From Vibrio sp. NTOU-M3 (GTDB taxonomy: Bacteria > Pseudomonadota > Gammaproteobacteria > Enterobacterales > Vibrionaceae), in NCBI RefSeq assembly GCF_040869035.1, contig NZ_CP162100.1, positions 868,001 through 932,000 on the forward strand: a stretch of DNA of 64,000 nucleotides, in the 5' to 3' direction. The notes under the pieces were generated by a model. The model made no database searches, was not told the origin of the DNA, and worked only from the letters and a program-made list of their open reading frames with translations. A program made the position numbers and the translations under genes. Below, one piece after another: positions 45,290-53,242 of this stretch; within the stretch, counting starts at the first letter, position 1, and every line of letters begins with the position of its first letter.

Positions 45290-46537
45290 ATGAAAATGAA
45301 CAAAACCCTACTTACTCTTTCGCTGATGTCTGTCGCCAGCTTTGCTCAAGCTGGTGAGGTCGAAGTACTACACTGGTGGACTGCTGGTGGTGAAGCGAAA
45401 TCGGCTGCGGTACTCAAACAAATGCTCGAACAGCAAGGCCACACATGGAAAGATTTTGCGGTCGCTGGCGGTGGCGGTGAATCGGCCATGACGGTACTTA
45501 AAACACGCGCCGTATCAGGCAACCCACCATCAGCTGCGCAAATCAAAGGCCACGATATTCAAGAGTGGGGTGGCTTAGGCTTTCTCACTTCGCTTGATGC
45601 CACGGCAAAACAAGAAAATTGGGATGGCATTCTTCCATCGGTGGTAACCAAAGTGATGAAGTTTGATGGTGAGTACGTTGCAGTGCCGGTCAATGTTCAC
45701 CGTGTAAACTGGATTTGGGCTAACCCAGAAGTATTGAAAAAATCGGGTGTTAGCCTACCGACCACAATGGATGAGTTCTTTGCCGCGGCAGAAAAAATCA
45801 AAGCAGCAGGGTTTGTACCATTGGCACATGGTGGTCAACCTTGGCAAGACGCTACGGTTTTTGAAGCGGTCGCGTTAGACGTTTTAGGTAGCGAAGACTA
45901 CAACAAAGCCTTTGTTGACCTCGACATGGACGTCCTTTCTGGTGATAAAATGGTAGAAGTGTTCACTAAGTTCAAAAAAATCCGTGATTACATTGATGCT
46001 AATTCACCGGGACGTGATTGGAACGTCGCGACGTCGATGGTGATCAATGGTGAAGCCGCCATGCAAATCATGGGCGACTGGGCCAAAGGTGAGTTCAGTG
46101 CTGCCGGGAAAGTACCGGGTAAAGATTACATTTGTGCGCCAGCTCCGGGGACGGATGGTCAGTTCACATTTAACATCGATAGCTTTGCTTTCTTTGAGCT
46201 AAGCGATAAAGACAATCAAAAAGCGCAGCAAGATTTGGCGCGGACTATTCTGACGAAAGACTTCCAAGAAGTATTTAACCTCAACAAGGGTTCTATCCCG
46301 GTTCGTTTGGATATGGACATGGCGAAATTTGACCAATGTGCCCTCGATTCAATGGCGACCTTTAAAGCCAGCGCGAAATCAGGTGACTTGGTGCCAAGTA
46401 TGGCGCATGGCCTATCGACCACCAGTTACGCACAAGGTGCGATTTTTGATGTGGTGACGAACTTCTTCAACGATCCAAAAGCGGATCCAAAACAAGCGGC
46501 GAAAAAGCTGGCTAAAGCGGTTAAAGCAGCCATTTAA
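45290..46537 (+). CDS. gtsA: Sugar ABC transporter periplasmic binding protein, GtsA-like
   Basis: 415 residues. Signal peptide ([21 protein letters not shown]) and a mature start [16 protein letters not shown], with [20 protein letters not shown] and [17 protein letters not shown] close by, the pattern of glucose/mannose-binding GtsA of Pseudomonas. It captures the sugar in the periplasm for the two permeases encoded downstream. There is a 113-bp gap with a strong hairpin after the gene, a usual device to keep binding protein in excess over membrane subunits. The sugar is inferred from resemblance. Confidence 0.88.
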   Translation: MKMNKTLLTLSLMSVASFAQAGEVEVLHWWTAGGEAKSAAVLKQMLEQQGHTWKDFAVAGGGGESAMTVLKTRAVSGNPPSAAQIKGHDIQEWGGLGFLTSLDATAKQENWDGILPSVVTKVMKFDGEYVAVPVNVHRVNWIWANPEVLKKSGVSLPTTMDEFFAAAEKIKAAGFVPLAHGGQPWQDATVFEAVALDVLGSEDYNKAFVDLDMDVLSGDKMVEVFTKFKKIRDYIDANSPGRDWNVATSMVINGEAAMQIMGDWAKGEFSAAGKVPGKDYICAPAPGTDGQFTFNIDSFAFFELSDKDNQKAQQDLARTILTKDFQEVFNLNKGSIPVRLDMDMAKFDQCALDSMATFKASAKSGDLVPSMAHGLSTTSYAQGAIFDVVTNFFNDPKADPKQAAKKLAKAVKAAI

Positions 46538-46562
46538 TTGGCCTGAACCACCGTACACCCCC

Positions 46563-46600
46563 AAGGGCGGTCAGGCTTGTGGGGAGCCTGTCTCGCCCTT
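46563..46600 (+). other. Stem-loop between binding-protein and permease genes
   Basis: AAGGGCG (46563-46569) pairs with CGCCCTT (46594-46600) and CAGGCT (46572-46577) with AGCCTG (46585-46590), with a small internal loop. It is followed by TTCC rather than a T run, so it probably stabilises the upstream message or causes partial termination. Confidence 0.5.
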
Positions 46601-46650
46601 TCCTTATCTGAGCCGGAACAATGCTCAGCATTAAAACGTAAGGATTCGTT

Positions 46651-47574
46651 ATGGAGCATGTATTGAATCGGTCTGGCAAGAAGTCAGCACCGAAGTTCAG
46701 TTTTGCCGATAAGTTGCAACATTGGTTACCAAAAATCGTATTAGCACCTACGGTATTGGTCACTATTGTCTGCATCTATGGCTACATATTCTGGACAGCG
46801 GCGCTGTCGATGACCAACTCGCGCTTTTTACCAAGTTTCAACTTCATCGGTTTCGATCAGTATGAAAAGTTGATGGACAATGATCGCTGGATCACGTCGA
46901 TCACCAACCTTGGTATTTTTGGATTGTTGTTCATGTTGGTCGCCATTGGACTGGGTGTGGGACTCGCGATTTTGCTGGATCAAAACATTCGTCAGGAAGG
47001 CGCGATTCGCACTATTTATCTCTACCCGATGGCGCTGTCGTTTATTGTGACCGGTACGGCGTGGAAATGGATTCTCAACCCGGGTCTTGGTATCGAAAAA
47101 TTGATGCAAGATTGGGGATTCAGTGACTTTTCTTTTAACTGGCTGGTGGATTCCGAGATGTCGGTCTACACGCTGGTGATTGCGGCGGTGTGGCAGTCTT
47201 CCGGTTTTGTGATGGCCATGTTTTTGGCTGGGCTACGTGGCATTGATTCCTCCATCATCAAAGCGGCGCAAATCGATGGGGCGAGCCTACCCACCATTTA
47301 TGGGCGCATTATCTTACCTTGCCTGCGTCCTGTATTTTTCAGTGCGGTGATCATCACCTCTCACATTGCGATTAAGAGTTTTGATTTAGTGACGGCAATG
47401 ACCGCTGGCGGACCGGGCTATTCATCGGATTTACCTGCGTTATTTATGTACGCCCACTCATTTACTCGTGGTCAGATAGGTCTTGGTGCTGCGAGTGCTA
47501 TGATGATGCTCGCTGGCATTCTGGCGATTCTAGTGCCGTACCTCTATTCCGAATTGAGGGAGAAAAAATCATGA
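46651..47574 (+). CDS. gtsB: Sugar ABC permease, GtsB-like
   Basis: 307 residues, MalF/UgpA-type permease, six core helices. The EAA loop that docks the ATPase is visible at about 215-235 (IKAAQIDGASLPTIYGRIILPCLRP). It starts at the ATG 46651 with AAGGA upstream. Its last four bases overlap the start of the next permease (ATGA), so the two are translationally coupled. It forms the channel with the second permease. Confidence 0.88.
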   Translation: MEHVLNRSGKKSAPKFSFADKLQHWLPKIVLAPTVLVTIVCIYGYIFWTAALSMTNSRFLPSFNFIGFDQYEKLMDNDRWITSITNLGIFGLLFMLVAIGLGVGLAILLDQNIRQEGAIRTIYLYPMALSFIVTGTAWKWILNPGLGIEKLMQDWGFSDFSFNWLVDSEMSVYTLVIAAVWQSSGFVMAMFLAGLRGIDSSIIKAAQIDGASLPTIYGRIILPCLRPVFFSAVIITSHIAIKSFDLVTAMTAGGPGYSSDLPALFMYAHSFTRGQIGLGAASAMMMLAGILAILVPYLYSELREKKS

Positions 47575-48428
47575 GTAGTCAGATTAATTTCGCACGGCTG
47601 TTTATCTACAGCGCGTTAACCTTTTTCTGCTTAGTGTACCTGATGCCTCTGTTTGTCATGGTGATCACCTCGTTTAAAACCTTGCCAGATATTAAAGCGG
47701 GTAACTTGATGAGTTTGCCAAAAGAGTGGGTATTTGATGCTTGGTATAAGGCTTGGGATAGCGCGTGTACCGGCGTGAAATGTGAAGGGGTTAAAGGGTA
47801 TTTCTGGAATTCATTTCAAATGGTGATCCCGGCGGTGGCGATTTCAACCCTATTGGGGGCATTTAATGGTTACGTTGTGACCAAATGGCAATTTCGTGGC
47901 TCAAACCTGTTTTTCAGCTTGTTACTGTTTGGGTGCTTTATCCCGTTTCAAGTCATCTTATTACCGATGGCAGCCGTGCTCGGGAAGCTGGGTTTAGCCA
48001 ATACCACCACCGGGCTTGTGCTGGTGCATGTGATATACGGCATGGCTTTTACCACCTTGTTCTTCCGCAACTTCTATATCGGGGTCCCTGATGAACTGAT
48101 CAAAGCCGCGAAGCTGGATGGCGCGGGTTTCTTCACCATCTTTTTCAAAATTCTGCTGCCGATCTCAACCCCGATCATCATGGTGACGGTGATCTGGCAG
48201 TTTACCGCGATTTGGAATGATTTCTTATTTGGTGTGGTGTATTCCGGCTCAGAAACCCAGCCAATTACCGTCGCGCTGAATAACTTAGTGAACACCAGTA
48301 CTGGGGTGAAGGAATATAACGTTGATATGGCGGCCGCCATCATTGCCGCACTGCCGACGTTGTTGGTTTATGTTTTAGCAGGGAAATACTTTGTCCGTGG
48401 GTTAACAGCGGGATCAGTAAAAGGATAA
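47571..48428 (+). CDS. gtsC: Sugar ABC permease, GtsC-like
   Basis: 285 residues, MalG/UgpE-type permease with six helices. EAA loop at about 185-205 (IKAAKLDGAGFFTIFFKILLPIS). A cysteine-containing insert early in the protein (SACTGVKCEGVKGYFWNSF) is characteristic of the GtsC-like group I recall. Overlaps the preceding gene by 4 bp; the ATPase gene follows 5 bp after its stop. Confidence 0.87.
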   Translation: MSSQINFARLFIYSALTFFCLVYLMPLFVMVITSFKTLPDIKAGNLMSLPKEWVFDAWYKAWDSACTGVKCEGVKGYFWNSFQMVIPAVAISTLLGAFNGYVVTKWQFRGSNLFFSLLLFGCFIPFQVILLPMAAVLGKLGLANTTTGLVLVHVIYGMAFTTLFFRNFYIGVPDELIKAAKLDGAGFFTIFFKILLPISTPIIMVTVIWQFTAIWNDFLFGVVYSGSETQPITVALNNLVNTSTGVKEYNVDMAAAIIAALPTLLVYVLAGKYFVRGLTAGSVKG

Positions 48429-48433
48429 TTAAC

Positions 48434-49546
48434 ATGGCAACACTTGAACTTAAACAGATCCGCAAAACCTATCCAAAAGCGGATCAAGAGACTTTAAAAG
48501 GGATTGATATCAGCATCGACTCGGGAGAGTTTCTGATTTTGGTTGGCCCGTCGGGATGTGGTAAATCCACCCTAATGAACACCATTGCTGGGCTTGAAAA
48601 TATTAGCTCTGGTGAGATTGTTATCGATGGCTTAGATGTGTCTCAAATTGAACCGAAAGATCGTGATATCGCCATGGTGTTTCAGTCTTACGCGCTGTAT
48701 CCGAATATGACGGTGCGTGGCAACATCGAGTTTGGGCTAAAAATTCGCAAAATGCCGCAAGCGAAAATCGATGCAGAAGTACAGCGCGTGGCGGAAATGT
48801 TGCAAATTGACCACTTACTGGATCGTAAACCTTCCCAATTGTCGGGTGGTCAGCGTCAGCGAGTCGCAATGGGTCGAGCGTTGGCTCGTAAACCTAAATT
48901 GTATTTATTTGATGAGCCACTTTCGAACCTTGACGCCAAGCTTCGTGTGGAAATGCGCCATCAGATCAAACGCCTGCATCAGCAGCTCAATACCACTATT
49001 GTTTACGTCACGCATGATCAAATCGAAGCCATGACGTTAGCCGATCGTATCGCGGTGATGAAAGATGGCGTTTTACAACAGCTAGGGACGCCTCATGAGA
49101 TATATACCAAACCAAACAATATGTTTGTTGCTGGTTTTATGGGGTCACCGTCAATGAACTTCATTAAAACCATGGTGGATTTAGATCAACAAGAGCAGCC
49201 AGTAATTAAAGTGAAGGGCAGCAACAATCAAGAGCATCACATTAAGCTTCCTGCGTCTATGCGTGAACAAGATGGCAAAGAGATCGTGATTGGACTTCGC
49301 CCTGAGCATATAACTGAAAAACAAAATCCTGAATCACAAGCAACCACTCAACTTGATATTCAATTAGAGGTTTTGGAACCCACAGGACCAGACACCATCG
49401 CGATGATTAAAGTCAATGATCAAGAAGTGGCGTGTCGCTTATCGCCAGAGTTTGATGTCCAAGTGGGGCAATTGGCAGGGCTGCATTTTGACTTAGATAA
49501 AGCCGTTTATTTTGACGCGCAAACAGAGCAACGCATCGACTTCTAA
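48434..49546 (+). CDS. Sugar ABC transporter ATPase (MalK/UgpC type)
   Basis: 370 residues. Walker A GPSGCGKST near residue 37, Q-loop VFQSYALYP, signature LSGGQRQRVAMGRALARKP, Walker B YLFDEPLSNLDA, switch region VYVTHDQIEAM and a C-terminal TOBE/OB regulatory domain (about 240-365). It hydrolyses ATP to drive the GtsBC-type channel. Such ATPases can serve several sugar transporters. The operon ends here and unusual non-coding DNA follows. Confidence 0.92.
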   Translation: MATLELKQIRKTYPKADQETLKGIDISIDSGEFLILVGPSGCGKSTLMNTIAGLENISSGEIVIDGLDVSQIEPKDRDIAMVFQSYALYPNMTVRGNIEFGLKIRKMPQAKIDAEVQRVAEMLQIDHLLDRKPSQLSGGQRQRVAMGRALARKPKLYLFDEPLSNLDAKLRVEMRHQIKRLHQQLNTTIVYVTHDQIEAMTLADRIAVMKDGVLQQLGTPHEIYTKPNNMFVAGFMGSPSMNFIKTMVDLDQQEQPVIKVKGSNNQEHHIKLPASMREQDGKEIVIGLRPEHITEKQNPESQATTQLDIQLEVLEPTGPDTIAMIKVNDQEVACRLSPEFDVQVGQLAGLHFDLDKAVYFDAQTEQRIDF

Positions 49547-49555
49547 TTCGAATTC

Positions 49556-49636
49556 GTACATCCTCAATCCGCAGCTTTAGTTGCGGTGCTTACGGGGGAT
49601 AAACTGGTGTTGCTTGCCACTAGGTTGAGGATGTAC
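49556..49636 (+). other. Structured element predicted as a three-way junction
   Basis: Closing stem GTACATCCTCAA (49556-49567) / TTGAGGATGTAC (49625-49636), 12 perfect pairs. Inside are a hairpin CCGCA/TGCGG (49569-49573 and 49582-49586) and CTGGTG/CACTAG (49604-49609 and 49618-49623, one G-T pair). No T run follows, so it is not a simple terminator. It may be a stable 3' end, an RNA element or a small mobile repeat. Confidence 0.5.
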
Positions 49637-49684
49637 CCCTTTCATTTGATTGTGATTACAAATTTATCAATAGCGTCTATGCTT

Positions 49685-49877
49685 ATACATAGTGGTACGA
49701 GAGGTTTTTGCATGGCTGCAGGGTTATCGGTTTAAGTGGCACATCAACAACGTACCTACTAATCTTAGATGGAGGAGAGGGCATGGTTTAGTCTCCTTCC
49801 ACTTGTCCCTCTCCTCACATTTATGAACTCCTGCTCTGCGGGTGGGAATTGTGTTAATTCCCACCCGTTTCTTTTTT
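49685..49877 (+). ncRNA. Candidate small RNA ending in an intrinsic terminator
   Basis: A TATACA hexamer near 49685 could be a -10 box. The transcript would contain stem GAGGAGAGGG (49772-49781) / CCCTCTCCTC (49807-49816) and end in a perfect 12-bp terminator. No gene precedes this terminator for 290 bp, which is what suggests an independent RNA. The -35 region is poor and the exact 5' end cannot be set. The exposed purine-rich GGAGGAGAGG arm could resemble or mask a ribosome site. Confidence 0.3.
49839..49877 (+). terminator. Strong intrinsic terminator
   Basis: Perfect 12-bp stem CGGGTGGGAATT (49839-49850) / AATTCCCACCCG (49856-49867), 5-nt loop, then TTTCTTTTTT. Confidence 0.93.
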
Positions 49878-49965
49878 ATCATGGGTCATTTTCCACCCAA
49901 AATAGATGATGTACTTGTCTAACTTACCTCAATAAATCCCGCATTTTTCTTCTAACTAATTAAAA

Positions 49966-49981
49966 AATAACGAATGTTATT
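49966..49981. promoter_or_regulatory. Inverted repeat upstream of the dctP promoter
   Basis: AATAAC, 4-bp spacer, GTTATT (49966-49981), only 15 bp upstream of the -24 element. Possible regulator site; too close to the promoter for a classical sigma-54 enhancer. Confidence 0.3.
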
Positions 49982-49995
49982 AAAATGTAAACTCT

Positions 49996-50011
49996 TGGTC
50001 TGTTCTTTGCT
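49996..50011 (+). promoter_or_regulatory. Sigma-54-type promoter of dctPQM
   Basis: TGGTCTGTTCTTTGCT has the invariant GG (49997-49998) and GC (50009-50010) exactly 10 bp apart, and TTTGCT at the -12 side, against consensus TGGCACG-N4-TTGCW. It is 57 bp before the dctP start. Sigma-54 and DctD control of dct genes is established in other bacteria, and a DctD-like gene lies at the right edge. Confidence 0.6.
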
Positions 50012-50068
50012 CTTTATTGATTATCAACACCCAAAGATGGGGTTGTTTCATTAATAAGGAGAATAACG

Positions 50069-51064
50069 ATGTTTAAGCCTTTGACTCTACTGTCTGTATC
50101 TGCTGTCGCACTCACCAGTTTTAATGCAATGGCAAATTGTGATCCGGGTGAAACCGTCATTAAATTTAGCCATGTGACCAATACCGACAAACACCCAAAA
50201 GGCATTGCTGCTTCACTGCTGGAACAACGCGTGAATGAAGAGATGAATGGCAAGGTGTGTATGCAGGTGTTCCCAAACTCGACGCTTTATGATGACAACA
50301 AAGTGCTGGAAGCGCTGTTAAATGGTGACGTGCAACTTGCTGCCCCTTCTCTTTCCAAGTTTGAAAAGTTCACGAAAAAATACCGCATCTTCGATCTGCC
50401 ATTTTTGTTTGAAGACGTAGCAGCGGTGGACCGTTTCCAAAACTCAGAATCTGGTGAAAAACTGAAAAATGCAATGAAGCGCCGCGGTTTACAAGGTCTG
50501 GCATTTTGGCATAACGGCATGAAACAAATGTCGGCAAATAAACCGCTACTTTCCCCTGCGGATGCCAAAGGGTTGAAATTCCGTGTTCAAGCTTCGGATG
50601 TTTTAGTAGCTCAATTTGAACAGCTTGGTGCCAACCCGCAGAAGATGTCATTTAAAGAAGTGTATGGCGGCCTACAAACCAAAGTTATTGATGGTCAGGA
50701 AAATACTTGGTCGAACATCTACGGTAAAAAGTTCTTCGAGGTACAAGACGGGATCACAGAAACCAATCACGGAATTCTTGATTACTTAGTTGTGACATCG
50801 AATGACTTTTGGAAAGGGCTACCAGCTGATCAGCGTGAGCAGCTAAACACCATTATCCAAGAGGTAACTCAGCAGCGTAATGCGGAATCTACAGCCGTGA
50901 ACTTAGCCAATAAGAACAACATCATTGAAGCGGGTGGTGAAGTGCGCGCATTGACGCCAGAGCAACGCCAAGCTTGGGTAACGGCACTGCAGCCAGTATG
51001 GAAGAAGTTTGAAAAGGACATCGGTTCTGATCTGATTGAAGCGGCATTAGCTTCAAACAACTAA
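50069..51064 (+). CDS. dctP: TRAP transporter substrate-binding protein DctP
   Basis: 331 residues. Signal peptide (MFKPLTLLSVSAVALTSFNAMA) then the DctP fold: ETVIKFSHVTNTDKHPKG at the start of the mature protein, FRVQASDVLVAQFEQLGANPQKMSFKEVYGGLQTKVIDGQENTW near 175-215 with the carboxylate-binding arginine, and a long C-terminal helix. It binds C4-dicarboxylates (succinate, malate, fumarate) in the periplasm. AAGGAG precedes the ATG. An 86-bp gap with a hairpin separates it from dctQ, again favouring excess binding protein. Confidence 0.93.
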   Translation: MFKPLTLLSVSAVALTSFNAMANCDPGETVIKFSHVTNTDKHPKGIAASLLEQRVNEEMNGKVCMQVFPNSTLYDDNKVLEALLNGDVQLAAPSLSKFEKFTKKYRIFDLPFLFEDVAAVDRFQNSESGEKLKNAMKRRGLQGLAFWHNGMKQMSANKPLLSPADAKGLKFRVQASDVLVAQFEQLGANPQKMSFKEVYGGLQTKVIDGQENTWSNIYGKKFFEVQDGITETNHGILDYLVVTSNDFWKGLPADQREQLNTIIQEVTQQRNAESTAVNLANKNNIIEAGGEVRALTPEQRQAWVTALQPVWKKFEKDIGSDLIEAALASNN

Positions 51065-51073
51065 ATCACTGAA

Positions 51074-51112
51074 CAGGGGCTCTTCGTATCGGGAACGAGA
51101 GCTCCTGCTTTT
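51074..51112 (+). other. Hairpin with T run between dctP and dctQ
   Basis: CAGGGGCTCT (51074-51083) pairs with AGAGCTCCTG (51098-51107), one G-T pair, 14-nt loop, then CTTTT. It is a likely partial terminator or message stabiliser, giving more DctP than DctQM. Confidence 0.55.
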
Positions 51113-51150
51113 CGGTGGCATGCAACATTATAATTAGAGCGAAGTAGTAT

Positions 51151-51825
51151 ATGGATCAGTCTATTTTTTCTAAGGTCGGAAAAGTAACCGATGCAATTGA
51201 GGAGAGCTTGATTGCATTCTTTCTTGGAGCGATGACGTTGCTGACATTTGCCAACGTGATTTTTCGCTACGTATTTAACGACAACATCCTTTGGGCATTA
51301 GAGCTTACGGTTTTCATGTTTGCTTGGATGGTGCTGGTTGGTGCGTCCTACGGCGTGAAAAAGCATTTCCACATTGGCGTCGATGTCATCATTAACCTTG
51401 CCCCAGATAACTTACGTAAAGTGTATGCGCTGTTGGCAGCGGCTTGCTGCTTAGCGTTTTCAATCTTGTTGCTTATTGGGTCATGGAATTATTGGTATCC
51501 GTTTGCCACTGAACGTGCGTGGTATGAAACCGACGATATTCCGATGCCTGAAATGCTGCAGTTTCTTGCGGATTGGCTCAACGAAGGCGAACGCTACGAA
51601 AAGTTACCCCGTTTTATTCCTTACATGGCATTACCGATCGGCATGGCTTTGCTGACGTTTCGCTTTCTTCAAGCCACGATTCAAATCGCGACGGGTAAAC
51701 TTGATCGCTTGATTGCCGGCCATGAAGCAGAAGAAGATTTAGAGGCGTTAAAAGCCGATATGGCACAAGCTGGCGAGGCGATGGCGCCAAAATCTGATAA
51801 CAATCAAAATGGCAAGGAGCGCTAA
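51151..51825 (+). CDS. dctQ: TRAP transporter small permease DctQ
   Basis: 224 residues, four-helix membrane subunit. FANVIFRYVFNDNILWALELTVFMFAWMVLVGAS near residue 35-68 is typical of the family. Between helices 3 and 4 there is an extended charged loop (about 115-155), longer than in many DctQ proteins, and an acidic cytosolic tail (EAEEDLEALKADMAQ). It pairs with DctM, whose gene starts 3 bp after its stop. Confidence 0.9.
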   Translation: MDQSIFSKVGKVTDAIEESLIAFFLGAMTLLTFANVIFRYVFNDNILWALELTVFMFAWMVLVGASYGVKKHFHIGVDVIINLAPDNLRKVYALLAAACCLAFSILLLIGSWNYWYPFATERAWYETDDIPMPEMLQFLADWLNEGERYEKLPRFIPYMALPIGMALLTFRFLQATIQIATGKLDRLIAGHEAEEDLEALKADMAQAGEAMAPKSDNNQNGKER

Positions 51826-51828
51826 ACC

Positions 51829-53190
51829 ATGGATATTCTGATTTTATTCATAATGGTGATTGGTTTCATGCTTATTGGTGTGCCAATTGCTGTCTCTCTG
51901 GGACTATCCAGTATCCTCTTTTTGATGATGCACTCTGATGCCTCGTTGGCTTCCGTTGCTCAAACACTGTTTAACGCTTTTGCTGGGCACTACACCTTAT
52001 TGGCGATCCCGTTTTTCATTTTGGCCTCCAGTTTTATGTCGACCGGTGGTGTAGCGAAGCGGATCATCCGTTTTGCTATTGCGATGGTTGGTTGGTTTCG
52101 CGGCGGCTTAGCGATGGCGTCGGTCGTGGCATGTATGATGTTTGCTGCGCTTTCAGGTTCTTCACCTGCAACGGTTGTGGCCATCGGTAGTATTGTCATT
52201 GCGGGGATGATCAAAAACGGCTACTCCAAAGAATTTGCCGCTGGGGTAATTTGTAACGCAGGTACGCTGGGGATTTTGATCCCGCCATCAATCGTTATGG
52301 TGGTGTATGCCGCGGCGACTGATGTGTCGGTGGGCCGAATGTTCTTAGGTGGCGTGATCCCGGGGCTTTTGGCGGGTGTGATGTTGATGATCGCGATTTA
52401 TATCGCAGCCAGAGTGAAGAACTTACCTAAACAGCCATTTGTTGGTTGGAAGGAAATGTTTGATTCTGCTAAAGACGCCAGTTGGGGTTTATTGCTGGTG
52501 GTGATCATCCTAGGTGGGATTTACGGGGGGGTGTTTACCCCAACGGAAGCCGCTGCCGTGGCCGCGGTGTACTCTTTCTTAATTGCTAACTTTGTTTACA
52601 AAGACATGGGCCCGTTTGCTGATCAGCAGAACACTAAGCCGATGTTGGTGAAAGTGTTGCAAGCTTTTGTCCACAAAGACACCAAACACACGCTTTACGA
52701 GGCGGGTAAGCTCACCATTATGCTGCTGTTTATCATCGCCAATGCGCTGATCTTAAAGCACGTGCTGACAGAAGAGCGCATCCCTCAAATGATCACGGAA
52801 TCGATGCTTTCAGCTGGTCTTGGCCCAATCACCTTCTTGATTGTGGTGAACTTATTGCTGCTAATTGGTGGCCAATTTATGGAACCTTCAGGGCTATTGA
52901 TCATCGTTGCCCCTTTGGTTTTCCCAATTGCGATCGCACTCGGTATTGATCCAATTCATCTTGGCATCATGATGGTGGTGAATATGGAAATCGGCATGAT
53001 CACCCCGCCTGTTGGTCTCAACTTGTTTGTGACCGCCGGGGTTGCCAAAATGTCGATGATGCAAGTGGTGAAAGCTGCATTGCCATGGGTTGCGGTGATG
53101 TTCTTGTTCTTGATTATCGTGACGTATGTGCCTTGGGTATCCACTTGGTTACCGACGACCTTGATGGGACCAGAGATCATCACTAAGTAG
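51829..53190 (+). CDS. dctM: TRAP transporter large permease DctM
   Basis: 453 residues, about 12 helices, IT superfamily. Signature segments: AIPFFILASSFMSTGGVAKRI near 58, AALSGSSPATVVAIGSI near 105-120, AGTLGILIPPSIVMVVYA near 143-160, and the second half repeat EIGMITPPVGLNLFVTAGV near 390. It is the transport channel, driven by sodium in studied TRAP systems. A bidirectional terminator follows it, shared with the convergent heme operon. Confidence 0.95.
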   Translation: MDILILFIMVIGFMLIGVPIAVSLGLSSILFLMMHSDASLASVAQTLFNAFAGHYTLLAIPFFILASSFMSTGGVAKRIIRFAIAMVGWFRGGLAMASVVACMMFAALSGSSPATVVAIGSIVIAGMIKNGYSKEFAAGVICNAGTLGILIPPSIVMVVYAAATDVSVGRMFLGGVIPGLLAGVMLMIAIYIAARVKNLPKQPFVGWKEMFDSAKDASWGLLLVVIILGGIYGGVFTPTEAAAVAAVYSFLIANFVYKDMGPFADQQNTKPMLVKVLQAFVHKDTKHTLYEAGKLTIMLLFIIANALILKHVLTEERIPQMITESMLSAGLGPITFLIVVNLLLLIGGQFMEPSGLLIIVAPLVFPIAIALGIDPIHLGIMMVVNMEIGMITPPVGLNLFVTAGVAKMSMMQVVKAALPWVAVMFLFLIIVTYVPWVSTWLPTTLMGPEIITK

Positions 53191-53203
53191 TCTCGTTTCA
53201 CTT

Positions 53204-53235
53204 AAAAGCCCCGGTCATGTGACTGGGGCTTTTTG
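53204..53235. terminator. Bidirectional terminator between dctM and hutD
   Basis: 13-bp stem AAAAGCCCCGGTC (53204-53216) / GACTGGGGCTTTT (53221-53233), one G-T pair, ATGT loop, A run before and T run after. Confidence 0.92.
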
Positions 53236-53242
53236 GTTGACG

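Larger units (their letters stand above)
49547..50068 (+). other. 522-bp non-coding stretch between the ABC and TRAP operons
   Basis: No coding frame on either strand. It holds three strong stem-loops (49556-49636, 49772-49816, 49839-49867), the last followed by a T run, then an inverted repeat (49966-49981) and a sigma-54-type promoter. These elements are annotated separately. Confidence 0.7.

Noticed and set aside
45166..45357. 63-codon frame between the sensor kinase and gtsA
   Set aside because: Runs into the gtsA signal peptide in another frame and has no ribosome site; the stretch is better explained as promoter and leader.
49556..49636. Integron attC (VCR-like) site
   Set aside because: The folded shape is suggestive, but the conserved GTT/AAC core ends and the usual length are missing and no integron cassettes are nearby.
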